From NCBI GenBank assembly GCA_035637455.1, contig DASPXE010000010.1, positions 1 through 13,450 on the forward strand: DNA of 13,450 nucleotides, given 5' to 3'. Each line of letters begins with the position of its first letter. Positions within the stretch are counted from its first letter, which is position 1. The notes under the pieces are model-generated. The model did no database searches and was not told where the DNA came from. It saw only the letters and a list, made by a program, of their open reading frames with translations. Below, in pieces: positions 1 through 7,493 of this stretch. This DNA is from 20CM-4-69-16 sp035637455 (GTDB lineage Bacteria; Gemmatimonadota; Gemmatimonadetes; Gemmatimonadales; GWC2-71-9). Both the position numbers and the translations under genes were made by a program.

Positions 1-296
1 GCGAAGGCAAGAGCGGCACAGCGGCGATCACGGTAACGAACGTGCCCGTGGCGTCTGTCACGGTCACCCCGGCCTCGGCGACCATTCAGACCGGGCAAAC
101 CGCGCAGCTCACGGCGACGCCGCGGGATGCGAACGGCAATCCGCTCACCGGGCGTACGGTGACGTGGGGGAGCAGCGCGGCGACCGTCGCGAGTGTGAAC
201 GCCACGGGCCTCGTGACAGGGGTCGTCGTAGGGACGGCGACGATCACCGCGACGAGCGAGGGCCAGAGCGGCACGGCGTTGATCACGGTGACGGTA
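1..296 (+). repeat. Tandem Ig-like domain repeat, period 255 nt
   Basis: Bases 1-38 and 256-293 match at 32 of 38 positions by hand count and lie exactly 255 nt (85 codons) apart in the same frame. They are the ends of two consecutive Ig-like domains. The repeat shows that the protein carries at least two such domains and that the array extends to the left of the window. Confidence 0.8.
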
Positions 297-1490
297 CCCT
301 CGAGCGGCGGGACGCCGGATCCGACCCTGCTGCTCGTGGCGACGACTTCGCAGGTGCCGCTCACCGGTGCGTACAACGCGCTCAACGTGCCGGCGATCGC
401 CGCCGGCGGCTGGTACCTCGACCCGACCACGGGGGTGAAGATCTACAAACTCACGTCCGGCACGTTCCCGACGTCGAGTCCCAACTGGGGGCATGATTAC
501 TCCGAGGGCGGGGACGAGGTGTCGCTGCCGTACAACGGCAACACGCGCGCGGTGCTGGTGCGGCAGAACGGCGGCGCCTGGTGGCTGGTGGACTTCACGC
601 CGGGGGTGGGCGTCGGCAACGGACGCCAGCTCGCGGGCCGGCTGGCTCCCTGTTTTGACCAGTCGTTTTCATTCTCGAACAATCCTGCCACGCCGTATTA
701 CGCCTACGTCAGCAACTGCAGCGCCATCATCCGCTTCGATATCCGCACGCTGACGGAAGCCCCGGGCAACGGCTGGCCCATCAGCGAGAGCAACGCTTGC
801 TGGCTGCAGCAGAGCGAGAATGACGGGTTGTTCACCTGGTTGCGCGGGCAGAGCGGGCCCACCGTGGCCGCGTTCGAACCGGCCACTAACACCCTGAAGA
901 CCTACACGAACTCAGGCGTCAACGAGCCGCGCATCGACCGCGCGGGCCGCTACATCGGGCTGTCGATGAACTCCCCGCCCGAAGCCTTGTTCGTGTGGGA
1001 TTTCACCACTAATAGCATCATCTGGCAAACCAGCGGCGATCCTGGGATTCCGTTCTCGCACAACGCCAGCTTGCGGCGGCGCTGGTTGGTGGTGGACTGG
1101 AACTCGAGCGCGCCGCATCAGTACGCGATGTTCATCCCCGACGTGGCCAACTCGGGGCAATACATCGGCGGTCCCGCCAACGCCAATGACTTTTATGGCA
1201 ACGGGAGCTGGATCCAGCATCCGGCCGATCTCAACGACCAGTGGGCGGTGTTCAGCACGATGGAGGGGCTGCAGTCGAGCGGCGGCGGCTGGCTGGCGCC
1301 GGGCGGGATGGTGCTGATCACGCCGAACGGCCAGCGGCGCCTGCTAGGGCATCCTTACAACACCGGGACGAACTACACCTTTTATAGCTTTGTGCGGTTT
1401 GCGCCGGACGGGCGGTACGTCCTGTTCACCTCGGACATGGACGGCTCCGGCCGCAATGACGTCTTCCTCGCCGAGCTGCCTTCCCGCTAG
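1..1490 (+). CDS. Ig-like (BIG2-type) domain protein with beta-propeller-like C-terminus, 5' partial
   Basis: The frame is open from the first codon it can hold (3-5) to the TAG at 1488-1490, giving 495 visible residues, so the gene begins upstream of the window; the GTG at 42 is internal. The first visible residues (EGKSGTAAITVTN) are the end of one Ig-like domain. A complete second domain follows at residues 14-98, with the typical VTVTP, GQTAQLTATPRDANG and GTATITATSEG pattern, and ends in a near copy (EGQSGTALITVTV). A short Ser/Gly/Pro linker at nt 297-323 leads to about 390 residues rich in Trp, Gly and Asn with no family I can name. Its end (FAPDGRYVLFTSDMDGSG) resembles the blades of TolB/PD40-type propellers. 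A secreted or surface-exposed binding protein is likely, but the signal peptide is off-window. It converges on the polysaccharide locus and need not belong to it. Confidence 0.85.
   Translation, partial: EGKSGTAAITVTNVPVASVTVTPASATIQTGQTAQLTATPRDANGNPLTGRTVTWGSSAATVASVNATGLVTGVVVGTATITATSEGQSGTALITVTVPSSGGTPDPTLLLVATTSQVPLTGAYNALNVPAIAAGGWYLDPTTGVKIYKLTSGTFPTSSPNWGHDYSEGGDEVSLPYNGNTRAVLVRQNGGAWWLVDFTPGVGVGNGRQLAGRLAPCFDQSFSFSNNPATPYYAYVSNCSAIIRFDIRTLTEAPGNGWPISESNACWLQQSENDGLFTWLRGQSGPTVAAFEPATNTLKTYTNSGVNEPRIDRAGRYIGLSMNSPPEALFVWDFTTNSIIWQTSGDPGIPFSHNASLRRRWLVVDWNSSAPHQYAMFIPDVANSGQYIGGPANANDFYGNGSWIQHPADLNDQWAVFSTMEGLQSSGGGWLAPGGMVLITPNGQRRLLGHPYNTGTNYTFYSFVRFAPDGRYVLFTSDMDGSGRNDVFLAELPSR
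1487..1490. other. Shared CTAG: overlapping stop codons of two convergent genes
   Basis: The palindrome CTAG holds the TAG stop of the + strand Ig-like gene (1488-1490) and the TAG stop of the - strand deacetylase (1489-1487). The two coding regions therefore overlap tail to tail by 4 nt. No intergenic space remains for a terminator, so any termination signal must lie inside the opposite gene. Confidence 0.9.
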
Positions 1491-2314
1491 GGACGTCGAT
1501 CAGTAGCTGGCGCTCCCCCGCGGGGCGGCTCCGTTCCCGCGGGTAGCTCACGGGTCGAGCGGCGCACGTACTGCCGGTACGGTCCGGGGAGCATGACGCG
1601 GACAAATTCCTTAAGGCGCCGGACGAGCCGTGCCCGTCCCCAGCCGCGAAAGCCCGCGAGCTGGCGCACCTGGGAGGCGGGAGTGGTGACCTTCGGGCAG
1701 AATCGTCCCAGCACCCAGCAGCCGCCGACCCGCTCGGGAAGGGGTGTGGGCTCGGACGTGAACAGATAGTGGAGCCCGGCGACTGCGGCGGACTCGAGCA
1801 CCACCGGGGAGATGTCACCGCCGGGAACCGACGCGACGGTGCAGGGCTCGCCCAGCAGATCGGCGAGGCGATCGCAGCTCGTGCGCCACTCGGCGACCAT
1901 CTGGTCGAGGGTCTGCTCCCGGAAGATGTGGGGATGGGTGCGCGAGTGGCTGCCGATGATATGGCCCGAGCGCCGCAGCGAGCGGATCCCGGCGGCGTCG
2001 AGGAAGGTGCGCTCCCCGATGCGGCCGGTGATGATGAAGAAGTGGCCCCGCCAGCCGCGCCGGGCCAGCTCATCGCCTACCTCCAGCGCGCTCTTGCCGC
2101 CGTCGTCGAAGGTCAGCACCAGATGCCGGCCCGGCGCCGTCAGGTCCAGGGCGGTTACGAGCTCGGGTCGGAGGGAGACGGCGGCAAATGCGTCGAGGTG
2201 CCGCCGGAACGCCGCCCGGCCGAGCGTGTACGCGGAGGCGCCGGGGGACTGAACCCCCGACTCGTGCGGCTCGTCGGTGACATCGTGGTAGGCGAAGCTC
2301 GCGACCGTAGGCAC
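1487..2314 (-). CDS. Polysaccharide deacetylase (NodB / CE4 family)
   Basis: Encodes 275 residues from a GTG at 2314, six nt after the GT2 stop; no better start lies nearby. CE4 enzymes use a metal to remove N- or O-acetyl groups from glycans. Visible motifs are an N-terminal YHDV (residues 9-12), motif 1 TFDDGG (68-73, base D70 and metal ligand D71) and motif 2 HSRTH (123-127, metal ligands H123 and H127). A divergent motif 3, VPGGD (163-167), replaces the usual R-x-P-aromatic. No histidine occurs after residue 182, so the usual motif-5 acid is not evident. There is no signal peptide or membrane segment, so it probably acts in the cytoplasm or leaves by an unseen route. It is the last gene of the locus and probably edits the finished glycan or its lipid-linked precursor. 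The fold is secure; the substrate is unknown. Confidence 0.9.
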   Translation of the reverse strand: MPTVASFAYHDVTDEPHESGVQSPGASAYTLGRAAFRRHLDAFAAVSLRPELVTALDLTAPGRHLVLTFDDGGKSALEVGDELARRGWRGHFFIITGRIGERTFLDAAGIRSLRRSGHIIGSHSRTHPHIFREQTLDQMVAEWRTSCDRLADLLGEPCTVASVPGGDISPVVLESAAVAGLHYLFTSEPTPLPERVGGCWVLGRFCPKVTTPASQVRQLAGFRGWGRARLVRRLKEFVRVMLPGPYRQYVRRSTRELPAGTEPPRGGAPATDRRP

Positions 2315-2320
2315 GCCGTC

Positions 2321-3370
2321 TCAGCGCGACAGCGGCAGCTGGGCATGCCGAGCCTGGCGTTCCGAGCCTACGAGGAGCTCCCCGAGAGCCCGCAGGAATC
2401 CGAGCCCGTAGCTCAAATGCATGACTGGGAACACGAGCGCGAGCGCGGCGGCGGCGCGGAAGCCCGCGTGGCGCCCAGCGGTGATCGAGCATCCCAGCAC
2501 GGCGAGCAGATAGGCGGCGGCCGTCGCGCCGAGCAGCACGCCGGCCAGGCCGACCCAGGGGCTCAGGACGGCGGTCGCCGCCAGCAGCAGCACGAAGGCG
2601 GGTGGAACGAGCTGCCGGCCCGTCATCACGGCTCCCAGTTTGCGGGCTACGAGCGGCTTGGAGTAGCCGTACTGGTAGTACATCCGGGCTACCTGAGACA
2701 GCGAATCCCGGGCGTAGTAGCGGGAGACCACGTTGGGCGAAAGCAGGATGCGCCCGCCACGCTTGATCAGCCGGGCATTGAACTCGCTGTCCTCATCCCG
2801 CGCCAGTTGCTCGTCGAACAGGCCGACGCGCTCGAACGTCTCTCGGCGGCAGCAGAAAAACGCGACCGTATCGACCCAGCGCGGTTGCCGCACACCGATG
2901 CGGAAGTAGGCGTTGCCGACGCCGAACGGGTGCGACATCGCGAGCGCGATCGCTCGTCCGATGGACGTCTGGTTCCCGGGCACCGTGATCAGCACGCCCC
3001 CGACGCTGTCCGCGCCGGTGCGCTCGAGCGCGGCGACGAGGTCGCCGATGTAATTCGCCGGGTAGACCACGTGGGCGTCCATGCGCAGCAGGATCTCGCC
3101 CCGGGCCGCCCGGATGCCGATGTTCAGGGCGACGGGCTGGATGCGCCCGGGATTGTCCAGGACGCGGATGATCGGATGTCGGGAGACGTAATCGTCGAGA
3201 ATCGCCCGCGTGCGATCCGCGCTCTGACCGTCCACCACCAGCACTTCGAGCTGCTCGCGGGGGTAGTCGCTCGCGAGGATCGACTCCAGGCAGCCCGCGA
3301 TGTAGCGCTCCTCGTTCCGACACGGCACGATGACCGACACGGTGGCGACCCGCCCGGCTCGGGTGCTCAT
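2321..3370 (-). CDS. Glycosyltransferase family 2, membrane-associated
   Basis: Encodes 349 residues from the ATG at 3370. Its first four bases form ATGA with the stop of the ATP-grasp gene, and a strong ribosome binding site (3377-3385) fixes this start although the frame stays open further upstream. The GT-A fold is shown by VSVIVPCRNEE (11-21), VVDG (45-48), the metal-site motif RMDAH (96-100) and the acidic acceptor-side segment DEDSEFNARL (192-201). The C-terminal third has hydrophobic stretches at about 256-297 and 303-327, with a conserved HLSYGLGF (318-325), so the enzyme is probably anchored at the inner face of the cytoplasmic membrane. It should transfer a sugar from a nucleotide donor to a lipid-linked glycan. 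It is a clear paralogue of the GT2 domain fused to the PaaK-like enzyme: 39 of the first 64 aligned positions are identical by hand count. Donor and acceptor cannot be read from sequence. Confidence 0.92.
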   Translation of the reverse strand: MSTRAGRVATVSVIVPCRNEERYIAGCLESILASDYPREQLEVLVVDGQSADRTRAILDDYVSRHPIIRVLDNPGRIQPVALNIGIRAARGEILLRMDAHVVYPANYIGDLVAALERTGADSVGGVLITVPGNQTSIGRAIALAMSHPFGVGNAYFRIGVRQPRWVDTVAFFCCRRETFERVGLFDEQLARDEDSEFNARLIKRGGRILLSPNVVSRYYARDSLSQVARMYYQYGYSKPLVARKLGAVMTGRQLVPPAFVLLLAATAVLSPWVGLAGVLLGATAAAYLLAVLGCSITAGRHAGFRAAAALALVFPVMHLSYGLGFLRALGELLVGSERQARHAQLPLSR

Positions 3371-4680
3371 GCCCGCATCACCTCTGCGGGCTTGGGGGCG
3401 GGGGCGGGGGCGGGGTCGGTAGGGGTGGCTGGGGCGCGAGTAGCCACGCCGGACCGAGCCCCGAACAGCCGGCGGGCGAGTGCGGCCCGCAGCGTCCCGG
3501 CGAGGTCCCCGACGCCCTGCACCCATTCTCCGACGGCAGGCCAGCGGTCGTCCCCGCTCCACGTCTCGCTCCGCGTGCCGGGGAGCTGTGGCCCGAGCAC
3601 CTCGCGCAGTCCCTGCAAGAGGCTCGGATAGGGCTCCGGGCATCCCGGAGGCGGACCCGCGGCGACGTACAGCAGGCGTTTCACGTCGCCCCAGAGCCAG
3701 CGGAGCGTCACGCCGGTGTCGTAGCGGGTCGGCGGCTCGACGGGCGCGCCGCGCAGCAGGTCTACCCACAGCTTCGGGAAGTCGACCCCGGATGCTACGG
3801 CCAGCTCCAGCGAGCCCCAGAACCGCCCGTTCACTTCGATGAGGCACGGCTCGGTTGCGCCGTCGTCCCGGAACTCGACCATCGCCGGGCCGTGCCACGC
3901 CAGGGCGGAGAGCAGCCGGTCCGCCGGCGTCTGGAGGCGTGGATCGAGCGCGGTGGAGCGCCGCAGACTGCTCCCCGATCCCGACGGCCGGACGTCCCGG
4001 AGGCGCTCGTGCGCAAACCAGGCCACGGGCTCGCCGCGGTCGCACAGCGCGAACACGCCCTTCCCCCGTCCGGGAACGATGCCCTGAATCACCGGCCAGA
4101 ATTCACCCTGCCGGCAGGCGCGCACTCCGGCTTCGAGGCCGTCGGCGTTCTCCACGTAGCGGGCTCCGTGGTCAGCCACGAACCGCTCGCCGTCCCAGAA
4201 GTCGCTGAAGCGAGGCTTGAGGATGCAGGGGTAGCCCACTGCCTCGGCGGCGGTGTGACAGTCGGCGAGCGACTGCGGGAACCGTGTGGGTGGGATCCTC
4301 AGCCCGCAAGCTTGGGCCAGCTCCAGCGTTTGCGCCTTGTTGAAGGCGCCGACGAGCATCGCCTCGGGAGCGCAGCCCAGCGCCATCCCTAGCGCTTCCC
4401 ACTGCTCGCGCTCCGCGTTGCACAGCACGCAGGAACGCTCCCGCTGAGGGAGCACGACGCGGACCCGCTGCTCCAGCGCCCAGGCGCGCAGCGCCGCGAA
4501 CGCCGGCACCGTTTCGCCGGTCAAGCGGAAGTGGGCGCGGCAATAGCGCGACCAGGCTGCCAGCGGCCGGCGCTGGGGACTCGCCACGAACACCACGTAC
4601 CCCGCCCGGCCGAGCGACCGCACGCAGGCGAGCGCTTGGGTGGTCTGTCCATCCAGCACGAGAATCCGCTCGACTGTCAC
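3367..4680 (-). CDS. ATP-grasp carboxylate-amine ligase family protein
   Basis: Encodes 437 residues from a GTG at 4680, preceded by GGAG (4692-4689) with 8 nt spacing. ATP-grasp enzymes couple a carboxylate to an amine or similar nucleophile through an acylphosphate. Visible elements are an N-terminal Rossmann-like segment (ILVLDGQTTQALACVRSLGRAG, residues 6-27, written here only as a landmark), FNKAQT (113-118), the ATP-binding lysine in ILKPRFS (153-159), PGRGKGVF (203-210), VEF with E269, and the metal-binding IEVNGRFWGS (281-290; E282, N284). The last ~25 residues are Ala/Pro-rich and probably disordered. Its stop overlaps the GT2 start by 4 nt. Among glycosyltransferases it may amidate a uronic acid or attach an amino acid to an amino sugar; this is inference, and related ATP-grasp proteins act on many other substrates. 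Confidence 0.88.
   Translation of the reverse strand: MTVERILVLDGQTTQALACVRSLGRAGYVVFVASPQRRPLAAWSRYCRAHFRLTGETVPAFAALRAWALEQRVRVVLPQRERSCVLCNAEREQWEALGMALGCAPEAMLVGAFNKAQTLELAQACGLRIPPTRFPQSLADCHTAAEAVGYPCILKPRFSDFWDGERFVADHGARYVENADGLEAGVRACRQGEFWPVIQGIVPGRGKGVFALCDRGEPVAWFAHERLRDVRPSGSGSSLRRSTALDPRLQTPADRLLSALAWHGPAMVEFRDDGATEPCLIEVNGRFWGSLELAVASGVDFPKLWVDLLRGAPVEPPTRYDTGVTLRWLWGDVKRLLYVAAGPPPGCPEPYPSLLQGLREVLGPQLPGTRSETWSGDDRWPAVGEWVQGVGDLAGTLRAALARRLFGARSGVATRAPATPTDPAPAPAPKPAEVMRA
3377..3385 (-). promoter_or_regulatory. Strong ribosome binding site for the stand-alone GT2 gene
   Basis: On the - strand this reads AGAGGTGAT, which matches 8 of 9 bases of the ideal anti-Shine-Dalgarno complement GGAGGTGAT and lies 6 nt before the ATG at 3370. 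It sits inside the last codons of the ATP-grasp gene. It decides the GT2 start and is the best such site I saw in the window. Confidence 0.8.
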
Positions 4681-4701
4681 TGCCGCGGCTCCGCCCTGCG
4701 G

Positions 4702-5742
4702 TCAGGGAACGGCATTGGGCGCCCCCAGGAGGTCCGGCTGCCGCCCGCGCTGCGTCGTGACCGAGCGATAAACAGCGATCACCTGCTGCGTCGTCTGCCG
4801 CTCATCGAGGTCGGTCACGGTATCACGGCCCGCGATGCGCTGGCCCCGCCGCAGCACGCGCTCGAGCGCGGCGGCGATGGTCTCAGGCCGCTCATCGGCA
4901 CACAGCTCGCAGCCTTCGATGCCGCGGAGGCGCAGGGGGACGTCGCCGACGGGGACCGAGACCACGGGAAGATTGCAGGCCAGCGCTTCTTTGACCGTGT
5001 TGGGCGACCCCTCTTGCGCCGACGGGAATACGAGCACGTCGCATGCATTCATGAGCAGCGGAATGTCGGTATGGGGCGTGCCCCACGCGACCACCAACTC
5101 GGCGGGCGTTGACTGGTTGAGGATGTCAACCGCCTGCCGCGCCAGGGGGTGTCGCTTGCGTGGGTCCGCGGGGTTCCCGACGAACAGCACCAGGTGCTTG
5201 TCGAGCGCCAGGCCGAGGCGACCCCGCGCCTCGTCTCGGGGGATCACGCGGAACAGCTTCAAATCGAGACCCGACGGGATGACGTGCGGCCGCACGGAGC
5301 GGGGGAGGTAGTCCTTCATGTGCTCCGAGACGACGATGGCCGCGTCGGTCCAGCGCGCGACCAGGCGACACGCCAGCTGGAGTACCCTGCCGGCCAACGT
5401 GATCCGCCCGCCCTGGCCCACAATGCCCTGCACATCGTCACCCCGGAACGTCACCACCAGCGGCAAGAGCTTCGGCAGCGCCAACAGCCCGCTCATGCCG
5501 AATTGGGCGTGCACCAGATCGTAGGGGTGCTGCGACATGCGGCGGCGCGCGCGCACCCAGGCCCGCAGGTAGTTCCACGGGTTCTTGGCCCCCTTGAAGT
5601 GGAACACGTCCACCTGCACGCCCGCCGCTTGTAGAAACTCCGCCTGCCGCTTGATGAAGTAGGTGGTCCGGGGACGGCCGTCAGGCACCGGCCACTCGCT
5701 GGTGATCATGAGGACCCTGATCGGTGCGTCGGCTGTTCGCAT
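4702..5742 (-). other. GT4 domain of the fused frame; possible separate gene from ATG 5742
   Basis: If translated alone from the ATG at 5742 this would be a normal-looking 346-residue GT4 enzyme whose N-terminus (MRTADAPIRVLMITSEW) sits where family members usually begin. The sequence before the ATG (GAGAAAGCG) is only a weak ribosome binding site. The nucleotidyltransferase frame runs straight through with no stop, so both a fusion protein and an additional internal start are possible. Confidence 0.5.
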
Positions 5743-6810
5743 CGCTTTCTCATTGCCCCGGGGTGGAGCGGCCGCCGGGCTGAGGCCCCGCGCCAGCCTG
5801 CGGAACGCTCGGGCCGCCGCGACGGCCGGTATCAGAAATAGTCTCGCGGCGCCGGTCCAGTCACGCGCGGCGATCCGGCCACCGAGCTGCCGCACGTACA
5901 ATCGGCTGTTCACGCGCGCGATCGGGAAGCGGTACCCATCCTCGTGGAACTCGACCCGTCCCCATCCTCGCAGCCCGAGCACGCCCCGCATGGGTTCGGC
6001 AACGAGCGGCTGCCAGAACACGTCGCGATGGATCTGATCCACGTAACTCAAGTAGCAGCCGAGGCCGGCGAGCGCGCCGTGGCGCCGAGCCGTGGCCAGG
6101 ATATAGTCCCAATCCAGCGCACCGCGGCGGATCGTGGACATGGTGAAGACCACATCGCACAGGGCGATCCGGAGGCGCCCCCACACCCGCTGCAGGCCCT
6201 GGAGGACGAGTTGATCTTCCGGCGGGGGCGCCGCAAACTCGGACCCGTCGACCACGATATGGCGCCGGTGCCCTATGAGGACCGTCGGAAAGACAGTCTG
6301 CTCGCCGACGACTCCCAGGCGGCCGTGTTGCACGTCGAGAGGCGACGGGCAGCCGTCAATCGTGTACGTCGTCGTTCCCGCGATCCACCCGCCGATGTCA
6401 CGACCCGCGATCGAGGCTTGCAACCCGGCGACGATCCGGTGGTCCACCCGAGCGGACCGCTCGAGCAGCAGCAGATCGACGTCGTCTCCCATGTCCGGAT
6501 AGTCCTGAAACACCTTTGGGAACACGAACTCGATGCCGTGCGCTTCGCAGGTGCCGCTGACTTGGCGGACCAGCGCGAGCGTGGAGCGCACGCGCTCCCG
6601 CTCGCTCGCCACCGCTCGGGCGAAGCGGTCGGGGACTCGAAGGCCCAGCGTCGCGAGGCGTTCCGCCGTGCGCACGAGCACGCCGTTGGCTCGCGTGATG
6701 TCGAGGAGGAGATCCCAGTCGACGGGGTCCGGCGCATGCGCTGCAATGCTCGCGTCCACCAGCAGCCGCAGCACCCAGGAGGCGTGCCGGCGCTCCGTCT
6801 CGTAATTCAC
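4702..6810 (-). CDS. Nucleotidyltransferase-fold protein continuous with a GT4 glycosyltransferase (702 aa)
   Basis: One frame without a stop runs from a GTG at 6810 to the TGA at 4704-4702. The GTG overlaps the kinase stop as GTGA and has GAGAGG upstream. Residues 1-340 resemble the uncharacterised nucleotidyltransferase family (NTP_transf_5-like): an N-terminal helical part with DWDLLLDITRANGV (31-44), FPKVF (97-101), and MGDDVDLLL (107-115) carrying the acidic DxD of the pol-beta superfamily. Residues 357-702 are a GT-B enzyme of family GT4: LMITSEWP (367-374), FRGDD, VGNPADPRKR in the second lobe, and EGSPNTVKEAL with the EX7E pair (E600, E608). The linker (about 341-356) is Ala/Pro-rich. 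The fusion could hand an activated donor to the transferase. Alternatively these are two genes whose stop was lost to an indel: an out-of-frame TGA lies at 5752-5750, and ATG 5742 would suit a separate GT4. Confidence 0.75.
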   Translation of the reverse strand: MNYETERRHASWVLRLLVDASIAAHAPDPVDWDLLLDITRANGVLVRTAERLATLGLRVPDRFARAVASERERVRSTLALVRQVSGTCEAHGIEFVFPKVFQDYPDMGDDVDLLLLERSARVDHRIVAGLQASIAGRDIGGWIAGTTTYTIDGCPSPLDVQHGRLGVVGEQTVFPTVLIGHRRHIVVDGSEFAAPPPEDQLVLQGLQRVWGRLRIALCDVVFTMSTIRRGALDWDYILATARRHGALAGLGCYLSYVDQIHRDVFWQPLVAEPMRGVLGLRGWGRVEFHEDGYRFPIARVNSRLYVRQLGGRIAARDWTGAARLFLIPAVAAARAFRRLARGLSPAAAPPRGNEKAMRTADAPIRVLMITSEWPVPDGRPRTTYFIKRQAEFLQAAGVQVDVFHFKGAKNPWNYLRAWVRARRRMSQHPYDLVHAQFGMSGLLALPKLLPLVVTFRGDDVQGIVGQGGRITLAGRVLQLACRLVARWTDAAIVVSEHMKDYLPRSVRPHVIPSGLDLKLFRVIPRDEARGRLGLALDKHLVLFVGNPADPRKRHPLARQAVDILNQSTPAELVVAWGTPHTDIPLLMNACDVLVFPSAQEGSPNTVKEALACNLPVVSVPVGDVPLRLRGIEGCELCADERPETIAAALERVLRRGQRIAGRDTVTDLDERQTTQQVIAVYRSVTTQRGRQPDLLGAPNAVP

Positions 6811-7493
6811 GCTGCGTCGAGCCTCTCGAGCGCGACGGTCCGGAGGGCGGCCTGCGCGGCCGCGAGGTCGTCGTTCCGAAGCCTGACGGCGGCACGCACC
6901 CACGGGAAGACCGTTTGGTACGCCGTCCAGCGGCCCCGCAGGTATTCCACGGAGTACTCGCCCTTGCGCGCGTACGACTGCTCGGGACCGGCATCCACCA
7001 GCACGGGCAGGGTCGGGGTGGGCGTGATCAGCTTGAGCAAGCGGATCCATCGCCAACCCCGCCCGTCCGCTACATCGACGAGCGTGTCGTAAAAGTATCG
7101 ATCCATGATGAGGACCCGCTTCCTGATGCCCTCGATGTAGGCGCGGTAGCACAGGAACAGGAGCAGGTCCACCGGATAGATCAGACGCCGGAGCAGCTTG
7201 CTCCACACGATGGCATCCCAGATTCCGCGTAGCACGACTCGGGCGGGGCTGCGCGATCCGGTTGGGACCGGGTTGCGGTCGCCGTTTGACGGCGCGCGCG
7301 CCGGCTTCCCATTCGGGCGGCGCATCGGGCCCTTCAGCCGATCGCGCAGCATGCGGGCGTAGGCGTACACACCCACCTCGTCGTCCAGGTGCAACACGGC
7401 CACGGGTCGCTGCCGCTCCTCCAAGGCGGTGCGCAGCGACGCGATCAACGTCGATTTTCCTGCCCCATCCAGTCCCGAAAGCGTGATGAGCAT
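6807..7493 (-). CDS. Thymidylate-kinase-like P-loop kinase
   Basis: Encodes 228 residues from the ATG at 7493, with AAGG eight nt upstream. The P-loop is GLDGAGKST (residues 7-15), and DRYFYD (131-136) matches the DR(Y/H) motif of thymidylate-kinase-type enzymes. The segment VDAGPEQSYARKGEYSVEYL (167-186) corresponds to the lid and nucleobase region. An insertion rich in basic residues, Pro and Gly (about 53-85) separates the first two helices and is unusual for housekeeping Tmk. Given that and its position next to a nucleotidyltransferase in a glycan locus, it is probably not the cell's dTMP kinase; it may phosphorylate a sugar, lipid or nucleotide intermediate. Its stop overlaps the next start as GTGA. 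It is the first gene after the only sizeable gap in the locus. The fold is secure and the substrate is not. Confidence 0.85.
   Translation of the reverse strand: MLITLSGLDGAGKSTLIASLRTALEERQRPVAVLHLDDEVGVYAYARMLRDRLKGPMRRPNGKPARAPSNGDRNPVPTGSRSPARVVLRGIWDAIVWSKLLRRLIYPVDLLLFLCYRAYIEGIRKRVLIMDRYFYDTLVDVADGRGWRWIRLLKLITPTPTLPVLVDAGPEQSYARKGEYSVEYLRGRWTAYQTVFPWVRAAVRLRNDDLAAAQAALRTVALERLDAA

Noticed and set aside
1769..3631. 620-codon open frame on the + strand
   Set aside because: It lies antisense to the deacetylase, GT2 and ATP-grasp genes, crosses all their boundaries, and its translation is Arg/Gly/Asp/His-rich with no motif. It is a by-product of G/C-rich third positions.
3371..4045. Upstream extension of the stand-alone GT2 frame
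   Set aside because: It overlaps the ATP-grasp gene out of frame; the strong ribosome binding site and GT2 N-terminal motif support ATG 3370.
5944..7092. 382-codon open frame on the + strand
   Set aside because: It is antisense to the nucleotidyltransferase part and the kinase; no domain is recognisable.
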